In this document: one piece after another, positions 1-12,000 of the stretch
How the letters are laid out: the number at the start of each line of letters is the position of its first letter
Numbering within the stretch: the first letter of the stretch is position 1
Assembly (NCBI RefSeq): GCF_905475395.1
Contig: NC_058340.1
Coordinates: 67,682,181 to 67,746,180 of the forward strand
Reading direction: 5' to 3'
DNA length: 64,000 bases
DNA from: Chrysoperla carnea
Lineage: Eukaryota > Arthropoda > Insecta > Neuroptera > Chrysopidae
Translations under genes and position numbers: made by a program
The notes under the pieces: generated by a model
What the model was told of the DNA's origin: nothing
The model's database searches: none
Seen by the model: the letters and a program-made list of their open reading frames with translations, nothing else

Positions 1-1587
1 TTACGAAAAATTGTCAAAAAACTATTCAACTAAAGAAAATCTTATATATTTTATCTTCCCATGCCATCACATTTTTTTAATTGTACTCATTTTAATTCTT
101 GAACAATCTTTTCATCAGTTTCAAAAATTATTAATCAATGATTAAAGAAACTTGGTGAAACTGAACTTAAATTTTAAAATTTAATATTTTGTGGAATACC
201 TGTTTATATAAAACTTGTTTATAATAACAATTTAATATAATCAATAATAAAGTGCTGATTATAATGGGTGAGGCTTGCATGTTTGTTATTGAGAATTGAA
301 AAATGGTCGAAAATAGAGTGCATTTTTCAATTGTGTTGTTGACAAAAAAAAAAATCATCAATCTTTGTATTTTATTTCAATTCTTTATCATAAATAATAT
401 TGAATAAGTTAATTAAAATGAATCAAATATACAAAAGAATTCACAGATTACAAACGTTATTTAGGCACAGTGTGCTATGCTCGTGAGGTAGAAATGTTAA
501 AATACAAAAGCCTATGTATAAAATATATACATACATTCTTTTGGCGTTTTCGCTTCTCTTTTGAAAAGTTTTTTTAAATTATTATTAACTAAAATTAAAT
601 TAAAAATAAAAACAGTTTAAATAAAAACTTATATTCAACAACTCAATTATTTCAGGAAAAAACAAAATAAGCCACATTGTAATACGAGCTATCAAAAAAG
701 GTCAACTCGTGCTAACTCAATTCGTATTTAGCCGAACTAAATTGGGTCGATCTGATTTTTTTAAATACAGATTGAACTTTTTTCTGTCAACAAGTAGCTA
801 TTAAAGAATCTTTTCTTCACGTAATTGGGATATAAGAAATAAATGACATAGAGAAATCGCTCATTATAATAAATGGTACGATCATTGAATAAAGAAGAGC
901 GTTCAATGGTTACGGCTAATATATATGGAGTCTGATTGTAAGGCTAACTTGAGCCAGAATACTTAAGCTACCAGAGCTTTATGAAACTTAATGGATAAAC
1001 TTAAAAAGTACTCGACCGATTTTAAAAATTATTTCACCAATATAAAACTACATAATCAGCTAGTAATATGAGCTGTATTTTATTTATTTTTTAATTAGGA
1101 TTCCGCACCAAAATTTAAAACCTTTGAAATTGAGAAAGGAGGCATACGTGAGGGCAATTAAGAAATGAAGGCTATAACGCAGTAGTCTTTGTTTTTAAAG
1201 TTGAAATTTCCCAGTGAAATGCTCGAGTAACTGCTAGTTTATGAATAAAGTTGAAAAAAATTAGACTTTGTATATTGGAGAAAAAATAGTTAATTCACAC
1301 CACACAAGATTTAAGCAACGAATGATATGCGAATATTAATATATTACTCACTAAAATCTATGAAATTATAATTGAACTATAGACTTTTCAATCAATAATC
1401 ATAATTTTTTCATACAATTTATTTCATGATCTTGTGATGGCTTGCCGCCCATCGATTTGACTTTTCGAAAAGCAAATAGGTTTACAAAAGCTTTTTTCGG
1501 ACAAAGTTAGGCTTAATCAGATTCCAAACATTAACCGTAACGTGCATATTATATAATTTAATAAATAAAAAAGTTTTAACTTAAGTA

Positions 1588-1739
1588 CAGAGTGTAACAT
1601 AAAAAGTGTGCCAAGCTTTAATGGTAACAGAATATAACAAAAAATGTCCCAAAACGTGATGGTAGAAATAAATGCTTTGTAGAATTGCGATGTATAATCT
1701 ACTCGAAAAATTTGACACATCCTTTTCTGACACACCCTG
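1588..1739. mobile_element. Mini MITE, Tc1/mariner-like
   Basis: The element is 152 bp. It starts CAGAGTGTAAC and ends in the inverted form ACACACCCTG, with TA on both sides (1586-1587 and 1740-1741). The ends are imperfect inverted copies over about 25 bp (AAAAGTGTGCC against the inverse of GACACATCCTTTT). It has no coding capacity. TA flanks and CAG ends are typical of Tc1/mariner relatives; the family assignment is inference. Confidence 0.55.
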
Positions 1740-1854
1740 TACATTTATGTATATATATACCTACGATATTATATGTTTATGTGTAATAAATAAATGAAAA
1801 TCATTTTTGTTTTTATTTGCATTTCATTTGACAAGTTTATTCCACAGATATTCC

Positions 1855-2420
1855 TGGAAGTTTAGTACCAAGTTTATAACGCTTAGAAATATTGATGCTA
1901 CAAACAAAATTTTGGTATAGATATTTATAAAATCACCTAATTAGTCCATTTTCATTTGTCCATCTATCCGTCTACCAGCACGGTAACTCAAAAACGAAAA
2001 CAGATATCGAGATGAAAATTTTTATAGCGTGCTTAGAACATAAAAAGTGAGCTTGGATTTGTAAATGAGCAACATAGGTCAATTGAGTCTTGAATCCGTA
2101 GGATCCATCTTATAAACCCCAAGAAAGAGAACAAAAGTTTATATTCAAAATGTTTAAATGCTAAAAATATTCCCTATGAAAAAATGAACAACTTTTATTT
2201 TTAGACATTTTTTCGTAGATATCTTTGTTTTCCTGCGAGGGTCCAAACTATGGCAAAACTATCGTTTCAAAGTATGCAGATTCCAAAATATATAAAAAAA
2301 TTTCTACAAAAATTTTCGAGGAAAAAATAACCACTTCTTTTAATTAAAAATATACAAGCACTGTCTATGTAAAGTACTTCAACACTTAACTCAGTCAATT
2401 GTTGTTTATTTTCACTTGTT
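1855..2420 (+). repeat. Dispersed repeat A, divergent 5'-truncated copy
   Basis: The sequence follows the same order as the repeat A copies at 5987, 11495 and 49962: the GTTTAGT-CCAAGTTT start, the CACCTAATTAGTCC segment, a GTCC/GTCT-rich run, ACTCAAAAACGAAAA, the GTAGGATCCATCTT segment and the CAATTG-TTTTCACTTGTT end. It is clearly more diverged than the others. No coding capacity is seen. Confidence 0.7.
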
Positions 2421-3245
2421 AAATTTAATAAATAAATATTTTTAGTAAAAATCGAGAAAAAATGCATATTGTTGTGTTTTTTCAGATGACTAAGCATAAG
2501 ATTTTATAAAAATATGTAAATTTTTTACTCTAGTTGCCCGTTTATAATGAAATAATAATAGTCAGCGTAAAAATTACTAAGAAAATTGTAGGCTTTAATT
2601 TTAAAAAGGATATCACAATGAAAATCATGGGTCGATATGTATTCGATTAACAAATTTCACAATAGTTGATTAATGAATTTTCTCTGCAGTGCTATTTGAA
2701 AAAATTTATGTTACACGGCTACACCCACGGACATGCTCGAACCCCGACAAAGTTTCTAATTTAAAGATTCTTTTTACGTATTACCAGTTATGAATTAGAG
2801 TGAGCTTTTGATTGAGCCTAAATTCTAGGTTTAATTTAACAACCACTTAAGATGCGCGCCTTTGAACCTAATTATTTTTGATTGAAGCCTTTTTTTCGAA
2901 AGAGATTATAAAAAAAAATTTCTAGATTTTATTAAATCTAATCAATTCCGATATAATAACATTTTTTGTGTAAACGTTCAGGTTACTCCACTATTAAGGA
3001 AGCAAATAAAGATTTATTAAATGAAAGAAACACCAAAATATTGTATTACTACAATAAGACAGTTTTATATCAAAAACATTTTCACAAAATGTAAAGCAAA
3101 TTATTTACATTTCCGTATTTTAATTATTCCAGTCTTCCGTAGTTTTAAACTAAAAATTTGTTTGCATTATATGCACATTTCAAACATATGTTCAAAATGT
3201 TTTGACAAAAAATTATATTCAAAATAATAACAAACTCGAATTGAC

Positions 3246-3332
3246 TATAAAAACTCGAGACTGAATGGTTAATAGTATCATTTACAAATTAACAATTATC
3301 AAATTAACAAATTATTTATTTCATTGGTGCTG
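3246..3332 (+). promoter_or_regulatory. TATA promoter and non-coding first exon of Gly/Leu-rich protein gene
   Basis: TATAAAA lies at 3246-3252. An arthropod-type initiator TCATT lies at 3278-3282, about 34 bp downstream, so transcription probably starts near 3280. A short untranslated exon would then end at 3332 in front of a strong donor (CTG then GTAAGT). The intron ends with a pyrimidine tract and CAG at 3525, eight bases before the ATG at 3534. This arrangement is inferred from consensus signals only. Confidence 0.6.
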
Positions 3333-3533
3333 GTAAGTTCTACATTTAATCCCAAAGATTTCTTTGAGATTAACGTGAACCAAATAGGATTAAAGCGATC
3401 TGCTGCTTACGCTTGCACAAAGTAAATACTATTTTGTGCAACCCTAAACGGATCACTTCAACCCTATTTAAATCCTTTTAAACTCAAAAGAAGTTAGATA
3501 AAGAATTATATATTTTTATTTCCAGAAAACAAG

Positions 3534-5715
3534 ATGGCAGCGTATAAATTAATTTTATTTATATGTTTGTGTACAAACTCAAGAGTATTCAGTGCACCAT
3601 CAGTATCTGAAGCGGAAACCAATGGACTTAATAGTGCTGAGTTTTTCAAACGAAGTCCTCGTGAATCGCAATCTATTGATGGTGAAAAGAGTCGTGATTT
3701 AATTATACGCTTACAAACACTTTTAACTCTACTACAACTGAGACCATCACAAAGCTTAGGAGGAGTATCACCAGGTCAAAATGTTCAATCACAACCACAA
3801 GGCGAATTAGTTATTAAGCTTCCATTAGCTACACCTTCTTGCTACGCACAACACTTTATCCAAAATCCAGAACTTATTGTTCTATTCCATCGTGTAGTAG
3901 AAATCTGCGGTGGTGATCCAAATTTACTATTAGTTGGCTTAGATCAAGCATCACAAAATGTCAATAATGGTGGACTCTTAGGAGGTTTAGGTGGATTGTT
4001 AGGAGGTGGAAATGGTGGTGGTTTATTAGGAGGTTTAGGAGGTCTTTTGGGTGGAGGACAAGGTGGAGGCCAAGGTGGTTTACTTGGCGGTTTGGGTGGC
4101 TTATTAGGAAGTGGTTCACAAGGAGGTTTACTTGGAGGTCTAGGTGGATTATTAGGATCTGGTAACCAAGGCGGTTTACTCGGTGGACTCGGGGGATTAT
4201 TAGGTGGAAATCCTTCAGGAGGATTACTTGGCGGTCTTGGTGGACTATTAGGCGGTAACCGAGGCCAATATGGAAATGGAGGATTACTTGGTGGTCTTGG
4301 TGGATTATTAGGAGGACAATCAGGTCAAGGTGGTTTACTTCCTGGTCTTGGCGGATTATTAGGAGGGCAATCAGGTCAAGGTGGTTTACTTCCTGGTCTT
4401 GGCGGATTATTAGGAGGACAATCAGGTCAAAGTGGTTTACTTCCTGGTCTTGGAGGATTACTTGGTGGTAACGGAAAACAGAGCGGACAATCAGGTTCGT
4501 ATTCCAGAGGCGAAAGTGAAACGTATAGTAATGAAGAAGATTGTGATGAAGAAAATTTAGCATCAGATAACGTTGGTAATGGTCTATTAAGTGGTGTACT
4601 TGGTGGTGGATCAGAAGGGGGTCTTCTAGGTGGGGTTCTTGGCGGTGGCCAATCAGGTGGTGGTCTTTTAAGTGGTGTTCTCGGTGGCGGCAGTGGAGGA
4701 CAATCTAGTGGATTGCTTGGTGGTGTTTTAGGAGGCGGAGGTGGCGGTTTAGTTAGCGGTCTAACTGGAGGTTTAACTAGTGGCATAACCAGTGGAATAG
4801 TCAATGGAGTTGCTGGTGGTGTAATTAATAGCGTTGAAAGTACAGTTAATAATCTTCCTATTGTAGGCAACTTGTTACGAAGTAAGTATTAAAAAACTGG
4901 CGTGAATTTCATACAATCTCTATAAGTTACGCGTAGAAGAATACAGTTGGATACAAGCTTAAAAGACTATTTTATTCTCTTATAACAACCCAAAAGTTGG
5001 TTCTATCGATTTTCACGCCCTCTAAAATTCCAATTTTAGTTGAGCAAAACGTATAACTGAATTAATTTTAGGACATGCGAATGAAGCTGCATCTAAAGAA
5101 ATGGAAAATACAGCAACCAATACTGAATACACAATCGATTCAATGGAAATGCAAACAATGCGTCCAAAAATGATGAATCAACAAAATGAAATGTCACACA
5201 AAGTTCTAACAAATATGATCCAACGGAATGAACAACAACGGCAAGATGAAATGCACATGATGATGAATCAAGATATGCAAACGAATCAAGAAATGAAAAC
5301 ACAAGATATGCAAAATTACGATATGAATGGATTCACAGACGAGAACACATTAGGTAAGCTGTTTGGATTATGTGACGCAAATACACATGTCTGTACCCTT
5401 GGTACTGACCAAAAAACCACAAATGCATGCGATTGTAACAAATATTGTGAATGTTTATCAAATTTCAAAAAATTTTCAGACAAACAAAAACCAAAACGTA
5501 AATATCGTCGCAGGAAATATAAAATTGTCGATGCACCAAAAGATTTAGACATTGAAACACAGATACAAACCAACACAGATGATCTATTTGAAACAGCACC
5601 ATCACAATATGTAAAAACAATTGATAATAATGGATTCAGAAATAATGGATTTAATGCTAAACAACAATTTGAAAGTAATGAAAAACAACGTCAAATTGAT
5701 GAATACTTTTATTAA
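3534..5715 (+). CDS. Secreted Gly/Leu-rich modular repeat protein (unrecognised family)
   Basis: Two coding exons are proposed: 3534-4881 and 5072-5715, giving 663 aa. The first exon could end at its own stop (4890-4892), but a strong donor (GAA then GTAAGTAT) lies just before it, and the acceptor at 5071 (TTTTAG) restores the frame across an AGA codon. Residues 1-20 look like a signal peptide (hydrophobic ILFICLC, then FSA-P). About 120 residues follow, with a Lys-Arg site and Cys103/Cys125. From about residue 146 there are some ten modules of the pattern GGLLGGLGGLLGG with Gln/Ser/Asn linkers. An acidic Ser/Glu/Asp spacer (about 320-345) precedes a second block of GLLSGVLGGG units. Exon 2 is Met/Gln/Asn-rich, then Cys-rich (six Cys), then basic (KRKYRRRKYK). 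I do not recognise an orthologue. The composition suggests a structural, silk- or cuticle-like secreted product, but that is inference from composition only. Confidence 0.75.
3961..4470 (+). repeat. Coding minisatellite of Gly/Leu modules
   Basis: At the DNA level this part of the first coding exon is an array of related units of roughly 45-70 bp, each encoding GGLLGGLGGLLGG plus a variable linker. Three consecutive units at about 4310-4470 (linkers GQSGQGGLLPG and GQSGQSGLLPG) are nearly identical, suggesting recent duplication or gene conversion. The other units differ mainly at third positions, so the protein pattern is better kept than the DNA. Confidence 0.8.
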
Positions 5716-5986
5716 TTTTATTTAATTAATAGCTATTTAAAATAATTATTTATTATATATTTATTTATAATTTATTTATTTAATATTTTAAATTTATATT
5801 ATTTGTTTATTTAAAATATTAATAATTATTCATTTAAAAAATATTATTTTATGAAAATATATTATTTTTGATTTACTAAATATTTTGTTTCTTTAATTAT
5901 AATTTATTGTACCTGAATAATAACAAACCGTGATGGATATGATCTTTGGAGATGAAACCAATAACTTTCTGAATCAGTAACTATTT

Positions 5987-6535
5987 TTATACCATGTATA
6001 TATGAAATATACATAGTATATTAAGTTTAGTCCCAAGTTTGAAACGCTTAAAAATAATGATGCTAGGAAAAAAATTTTGTCATAGGGGTTCATAAAATCA
6101 CCTAATTAGTCCATTTCCGGTTGTCCGTCCGTCCGTCTGTGGACACGATAACTCAAAAACGAAAAAAGATATCGAGCTGAAATTTTTACAGGACGTAAAA
6201 AGTGAGGTCAAGTTCATAAATGAGCATCATAGGTCAATTGGGTCTTGGGTCGGTAGGACCCATCTTGTAAACCGTTAGAGATAGAACAAAAGTTTAAATA
6301 TAAAAAATATTCCTTATCAAAAATTAAACAACTTTTGTTTGAAACATTTTTTCGTAAACATTACTGTTTACCCGTGAGGGCGCTAATTAGGCGGAATTTT
6401 ATAATATGTACTATACTTGATTATCAGTTATGTATGTGTCACATGTTTGTATGTGTTATGTGATAAAGAAATCAACACTGTCTATACATGGTATTTCAAC
6501 AATTAACTCAGTCAATTGTTTGTTTTCACTTGTTT
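5987..6535 (+). repeat. Dispersed repeat A, near-complete copy
   Basis: It runs from TTATACCATGTATATATGAAAT to a GTTTTCACTTGTTT end, matching the copy at 49962-50530 almost base for base apart from a short deletion near 6180-6195. The same 14 bp (TTTCTGAATCAGTA) occurs on both sides at 5966-5979 and 6544-6557. This may be a target-site duplication, placing the true ends a few bases outside. No coding capacity is seen. Confidence 0.8.
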
Positions 6536-7009
6536 ATTACTGATTTCTGAATCAGTACTTACTAATCAGCTTAGTTATATTCAAAATTACGACGTCCAAA
6601 ATATATCGGGATCGGCTTTAACGATTTTGATGAAAATTCTTATACTGATAATATTGAACGTAAGAGTAAAGACAAAATGGGGGAAAGTCGCCATAATCTT
6701 GTCAAATCACTTTAAAGAGTCTGTACATTTAATTGATTAACTTTTTAATTTATTCAAATGATAGAGTATCAAGTTAAAGTATTGATTTCTCTCTACGTTC
6801 CGAGCAAAACAGGATACTAAATTACTCTCCTAAATGATACTGGGGTATTTTGCATAAGGAACTGATTAACCACCAAAATGGCAATTTTGTTGATAATAAA
6901 TAAAGTAAATAATACAGAGTGATACAAACAAAATTTGATTAAAATTGTAATTATTATTAATATATTCGCTGTTCATTAAAAGGTATCAAAAAGTACCACA
7001 TTGGCAATT

Positions 7010-7838
7010 TTAATAAACTAAGTATGTAATCCTACTAAATTTGGGTCATACTTTTCAAATTTGTTATCAAAATACAAGTGATAGCTAGTGAAAAACTGAC
7101 ATCACAGCTGAAAAGAATGACCCAAACTTAGTCGGTTTCAAAAAAATTATAATAAGATCGGATCAAATTTGCCAGTGTTATCAAAAAATCAAATTTTTTA
7201 ACTTTATGACGTCGTCAGAATCCAAAAAATTTAATTTTGCTCTATCACATCCAAATTTTATCCAACTTTGGTAAACCAAGTATGTAATCCTACTAAATTT
7301 GGGTCATACTTTTCAAATTTGTGATCAAAATTAACCTAGCTCTCATAGGTTTCCAGAAAGTGGAGTCTTGGTCCCGGAATTAAGCATACAAGTGATAGCT
7401 AGCGAAAAACTAATATCACAGCTGAAAAGAATGCCCTAAAATTAGTGGGTTTCAAAAAAAATTCCAATAAAATCGGATCAAATTTGGCTGTGTTATCAAA
7501 AAAATCAAATTTTTTAACTTTATGACGTCATCAGAATCCAAAAAATTTAATTTTGCTCTATCACATCCAAATTTTATCCAATTTTGATAAACCAAGTATG
7601 TAATCCTACTAAATTTGGGTCATACTTTTCAAATTTGTGATCAAAATTAACGTAGCTCTAATAGGTTTCCAGAAAGTGGAGTCTTTGTCCCGGAATTAAG
7701 CATACAAGTGATAGCTAGCGAAGAACTAATATCACAGCTGAAAAGAATGCCCTAAAATTAGTGGGTTTCAAAAAAAATTCCAATAAGATCGGATCAAATT
7801 TGCCAGTGTCATCAAAAAAATCAAATTTTTTAACTTTA
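7010..7838 (+). repeat. Tandem repeat B (~316 bp unit)
   Basis: The landmark TATGTAATCCTACTAAATTT recurs at 7023, 7281 and 7597. The last two are 316 bp apart; the first unit is about 58 bp shorter. Each unit contains GATAGCTAG, a polypurine AAAAAAATTCCAATAAGATCGG run and a TTTATGACGTCATCAGAATCC segment. The same family occurs in the opposite orientation at 52065-52650. Confidence 0.85.
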
Positions 7839-8329
7839 TAAATTTATGTAAATTAATGAGCGATTTTTACATGATTCTTTACTAACTTTTTGTTTTACGT
7901 ATAAAACATACCTTTTATTTTGCGTCTCTATTTCTTATACGCTGGTGGCGGATGCCTCCTTTGCCACGCACTAGTTACGGACCTGACTGATTTGACCAGA
8001 GTGGTATGGCTTCGATACTGCTATACTACCTTAATAAAAATAAAACAACAAAATTTGAAATTGCGGTGTTGACATAATTTTTTTATTTATGTGAAAATAT
8101 ACATGTAAACATTAAAATGTAAATAATATCACAATAAAATTACAATATTCTGTGGTATGGTCTCGTAAATCGTACTACATTAAAATATATTGGGTGGGCA
8201 ATTAACATGAAAAACGCGTATTATTTCAATATTCAGGAAGAATATAATTGTTTATCTAAATATATTTATTTTTAATAAATGCATGGTTTTGAATATCTTT
8301 AACAAAATGGCTAAGTTTAGAGTAATGAC

Positions 8330-8870
8330 AAGTGAAATTTACAACATTTTAAAAACTCCCGACAAATACAGCTTTTCCCTTGTAGCTCTCTCAAAACTGA
8401 GCCGATTTTCTTGAAACATAGCTAAGAACACTCTCCATTATATTACCTGTTAAAAACAAATCAAAATCGGTTCTTCTGGCAAAGACATATCTTCAACATA
8501 TTGCAATGTTGTCAAACGTAATACAATTACATTAAATTTCAAACAATTTGTGATAATTTTTGTTAATTATCTCAAAAACTAAAAACAGGAATGTTTTGTA
8601 AATAGGTACAGTTATTTATAAGCCTTTAATATAAACTGTGCTAGTTTTTTGTGAAGCTGTTATGTCTGAATCTCGAGTTATGGATAAACGTGTAAACAGG
8701 AATGACTTCATGTTTTCGCTAGAATTTCCTGTTTCGTCATTAAATAGCATTTTCTTCATAACAACGGCAATTGGCATTTTCTTGGTTACGACATGTACAT
8801 CGACTAAGAACTAATCCGAACTAACATAAACTGATATAATAAAACGAAGGAACTAGGGAATGGTATCCTA
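8330..8870 (+). repeat. Dispersed repeat family D copy
   Basis: It contains CCGATTTTCTTGAAACATAG followed by CTAAGAACAC, shared with 30370-30520. It also contains GTGAAGCTGT...TCTCGAGTTATG and CAGGAATGACTTCAT, shared with the sequence on the two sides of the LINE fragment in SPG11 intron 2 (37319-37365 and 38010-38045). No coding frame is seen. Boundaries are approximate. Confidence 0.5.
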
Positions 8871-9071
8871 AGGGGAAGGTGGAGATTTTTTTTAAAAGAA
8901 TGGTAATCGTAATTGGGAAAATCGTGATATTTTAATAAAATGGTAACTTTTTCTTTAAAATTATTCAAACGTGATTAATTATTTAATTGGAAAACCAAAT
9001 AAACATTTTCCAATAATTGTGCTTGAAATTCCAAGAAACAGAAAAATTGGAAACTACTTATAAATCGAATT

Positions 9072-12000
9072 TTAACAATTTGTTCCTAATTGTTTACGTC
9101 TCTCCCATGCTAATTGCATTGACCATATACTTAAAGGACGCATATAACCAATTGAACGATAAAATTTAGTTAAATAAACTGCTTCAGGTGTCTCATATGC
9201 CATTCCAAAATCTTCTGTCATTGATTTAAACAAACCACCAGCGGTTTGCCATGCTTCTTTGAGCATTCCCTAAATATAATTATTCACCAGTTAGTATAAT
9301 TTTATAATGGAGAAACGAGATATATTTTACCTCAAATATCATTGTAGATGCTAAACTATACGTGACCCCAGTCCAGCATTCTTCACTTTGAAGTGAAGTG
9401 CAGTTAACACCACCTTCTGGTAAATAACCATTCACAGCTCCCATATTACCATCACCAAATTTTAAAACATTATTTTTGTAAATTGTTTTTAATGCTAATT
9501 TTACTTTTTCCTCTGGAAATACCTAAACAATATCAAGCGAAAATATTTAACTTTACAACCAATCTCTCCGAATAAAGAATTAGAGAAATAACATCTTTTT
9601 AATTTTAATTTTGTTCGGAAGTTTACTAATAATTACTAAGAATATATTATAACATAATTTTACATGGAAACAAGCCGAAAAATGTGAATTTAGCGTGATT
9701 TCGATTGGCTCCTAGCCTCAATTGATATCAAGATATCACAACCAATCACACGTCATAAATTAGTTTTTTTTAAAAGTTAATAAAAACTTAGCCAGGAAGG
9801 AAGTATCACAAAAGATGTGAAATAATTATCGAATGTTAAATTTTCAATGATCAAAAAAGTAAAAACTGAAAAAGTGTATGTTGTTATACAAAATCGAAAA
9901 ATAATTAAAAATTACACCAAATTTTTCAAACCCCCATTATATTTGGATGAACAACTTGTAAAAACTATGTAAGTAGCTTGGGTCTCCATTTCATAGAACA
10001 AGATTCAATAACATTTTAAGCCATCTTCGAAACTATAAAAACAAACAATACTTACGTTATAGTTGTATCCACTGCATCGCGTCATCCAATGACCACACAA
10101 TTGATCCGCCATTATACTATCATTCATTTTACTGTCGGTATCGAATAAATAATAAGTACCATTCCATAATTTCTTATCGAATGAAATTAACGCACGTTTG
10201 AATAGATTACTATATCGATCAAAATCGGTTGTATTTTCTAAAATTTTTGACATTTGCGTCATTGCAAATAATGCTCCTAACCATAATCCACCGCAATATG
10301 AACTAGCCCCTAAAAGGTACAATAAAATTAATTCCTGATCATTATAAAATCGCATATATAAAATCTATATTGTATTCAATTAATCAATAATAGGGAATAT
10401 TCATGAAATTTAAATTTGGTTTAAATATTTTTCTTCCTTTCTTTAATGACTGGACATTTCAACTAAACCATTATTTTAGTAATGAATATCTTTTTAATTA
10501 CTTAAAATTAATTAATAAAAGTACAAATTCAGTGAGGGCATTTAAAAATTTCTAAAACGGAAATTCAAATTTTTATACGGACGTGACATCAAAGTACGGG
10601 CTTGTCAAATTTGTTGACATACTGTATGATATTAATTACTTACATTTTATATGGTATTTCATTAAATTATGAATGAAATGATGAAATTATCAGATATATA
10701 ACATATTAACATACCCTTCATAATCCATAAATCATATGTTTGATCCGGTGTTCCATTATTTTCAATCAAACCATCACCATCAGTATCCCAAACTATGGAA
10801 CGTTCCATTACAGTTCGACATGCATCGTACATATATTTTAGATAATCTTTATCGCCAACTTTAATATTATAATCACGAAATACAGTTAAAACAAATTTGG
10901 AATTTAAATCACGCCATTCACTTACGTCATGCACTGGGTAGCCATTTATTAAAGTAAATGGACATTCATCTGAAAATTATTCATAGAACGCTATAATTTT
11001 TTTTCGCCGAAAGAATTTTTAATGAAACACAATTTAATACCTGGATCTCCCGAATCATGAGGAACACTATTTTTAGCTTTACGTTCGACAAGATGTCCAT
11101 CATATAATGCACGGTATTTTTGTGGAAGTTCAACGTATACATAATCATGAAAATCATGTTGGATCACCGACTGTAGTTCTGGCCACAGCATAGCTAATGC
11201 AATTGATGCGTAAAAATGTACGTCGTATGTGTTATACATTCGATATTCATGACCTTCCAAATAAGCAAATCTACCATATTTCAATCTAAAATAATTTCAA
11301 GGTATTTTTATTTTGAAAATTTATTTCTAGATTAGTTAAGAGTTTTTTAAGGAAGCCTGGTTTGCATGCGCGCCCTTTTGATCGATATTGGATAGGAAAC
11401 GTCAAAATTATGCATAAAGGTTCGCCACCTCTGCCCAAATGTAATTTTTATTTTACAAAATAAATTTACAAGATAGAACAACAAATTTTCATACCATGTA
11501 TATGAAATAAACAAAGTATATTAAGTTTAGTCTAGTCCCAAGTTTGTAACGTTTAAAAATATTGATGCTATGAAAAAAATTTTGGTTTAGGTGTTCATAG
11601 AATCACCTAATTAGTTCATTTCCGTATGTCCGTATATCTGTCTGTCTGTCGTCCGTCCGTCTGTCATCACGATTACTCAAAAACGAAAAGAGATTTCAAG
11701 CTGAAATTTTTATAGTGTGCTTAAGACGTAAAAAGTGAGGTCGAGTTCGTAAATGAGCAACATAGGTCAATTAGGTCTTGGGTCCGTAGGATCCATCTTG
11801 TAAACCGTTAGAGATAGAACAAATGTTTAAATGTAAAAAATGTTCCTTATAAAAAAATAAACAACTTTTGTTTGAAACATTTTCTTGTAAACATCACTGT
11901 TTACCCACGAGGGCGCTAATTAGATGAAAATTTTGTAGTATGAATTCATATGGAAATATCAGTTATGTGTGTGTGGCTATTTAAGAGTGGAAATCTTTCT

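Larger units (their letters stand above)
1..3245. other. Gene-free repeat-rich stretch
   Basis: No coding region is supported here; open frames are short and AT-driven. It contains a small Tc1/mariner-like MITE (1588-1739), a divergent copy of dispersed repeat A (1855-2420) and a fragment at about 1085-1245 resembling the 3' portion of repeat family C. The remainder is unassigned AT-rich DNA. Confidence 0.6.
5716..9071. other. Gene-free stretch between Gly/Leu gene and GBA2
   Basis: No coding gene is supported. It begins with a very AT-rich 3' flank (5716-5900). It holds repeat A (5987-6535), the tandem repeat B array (7010-7838) and a family D copy (about 8330-8870) with phrases such as CCGATTTTCTTGAAACATAG that recur near 30415. 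The GBA2 3' UTR should lie in roughly the last 150 bases, but I see no unambiguous poly(A) signal. Confidence 0.6.

Noticed and set aside
3961-4870. Long antisense open frames (200 and 147 codons) across the Gly/Leu exon
   Set aside because: They are shadows of the repetitive coding strand: Leu/His- and Pro-rich translations of Gly codons, with no splice signals or recognised domains.
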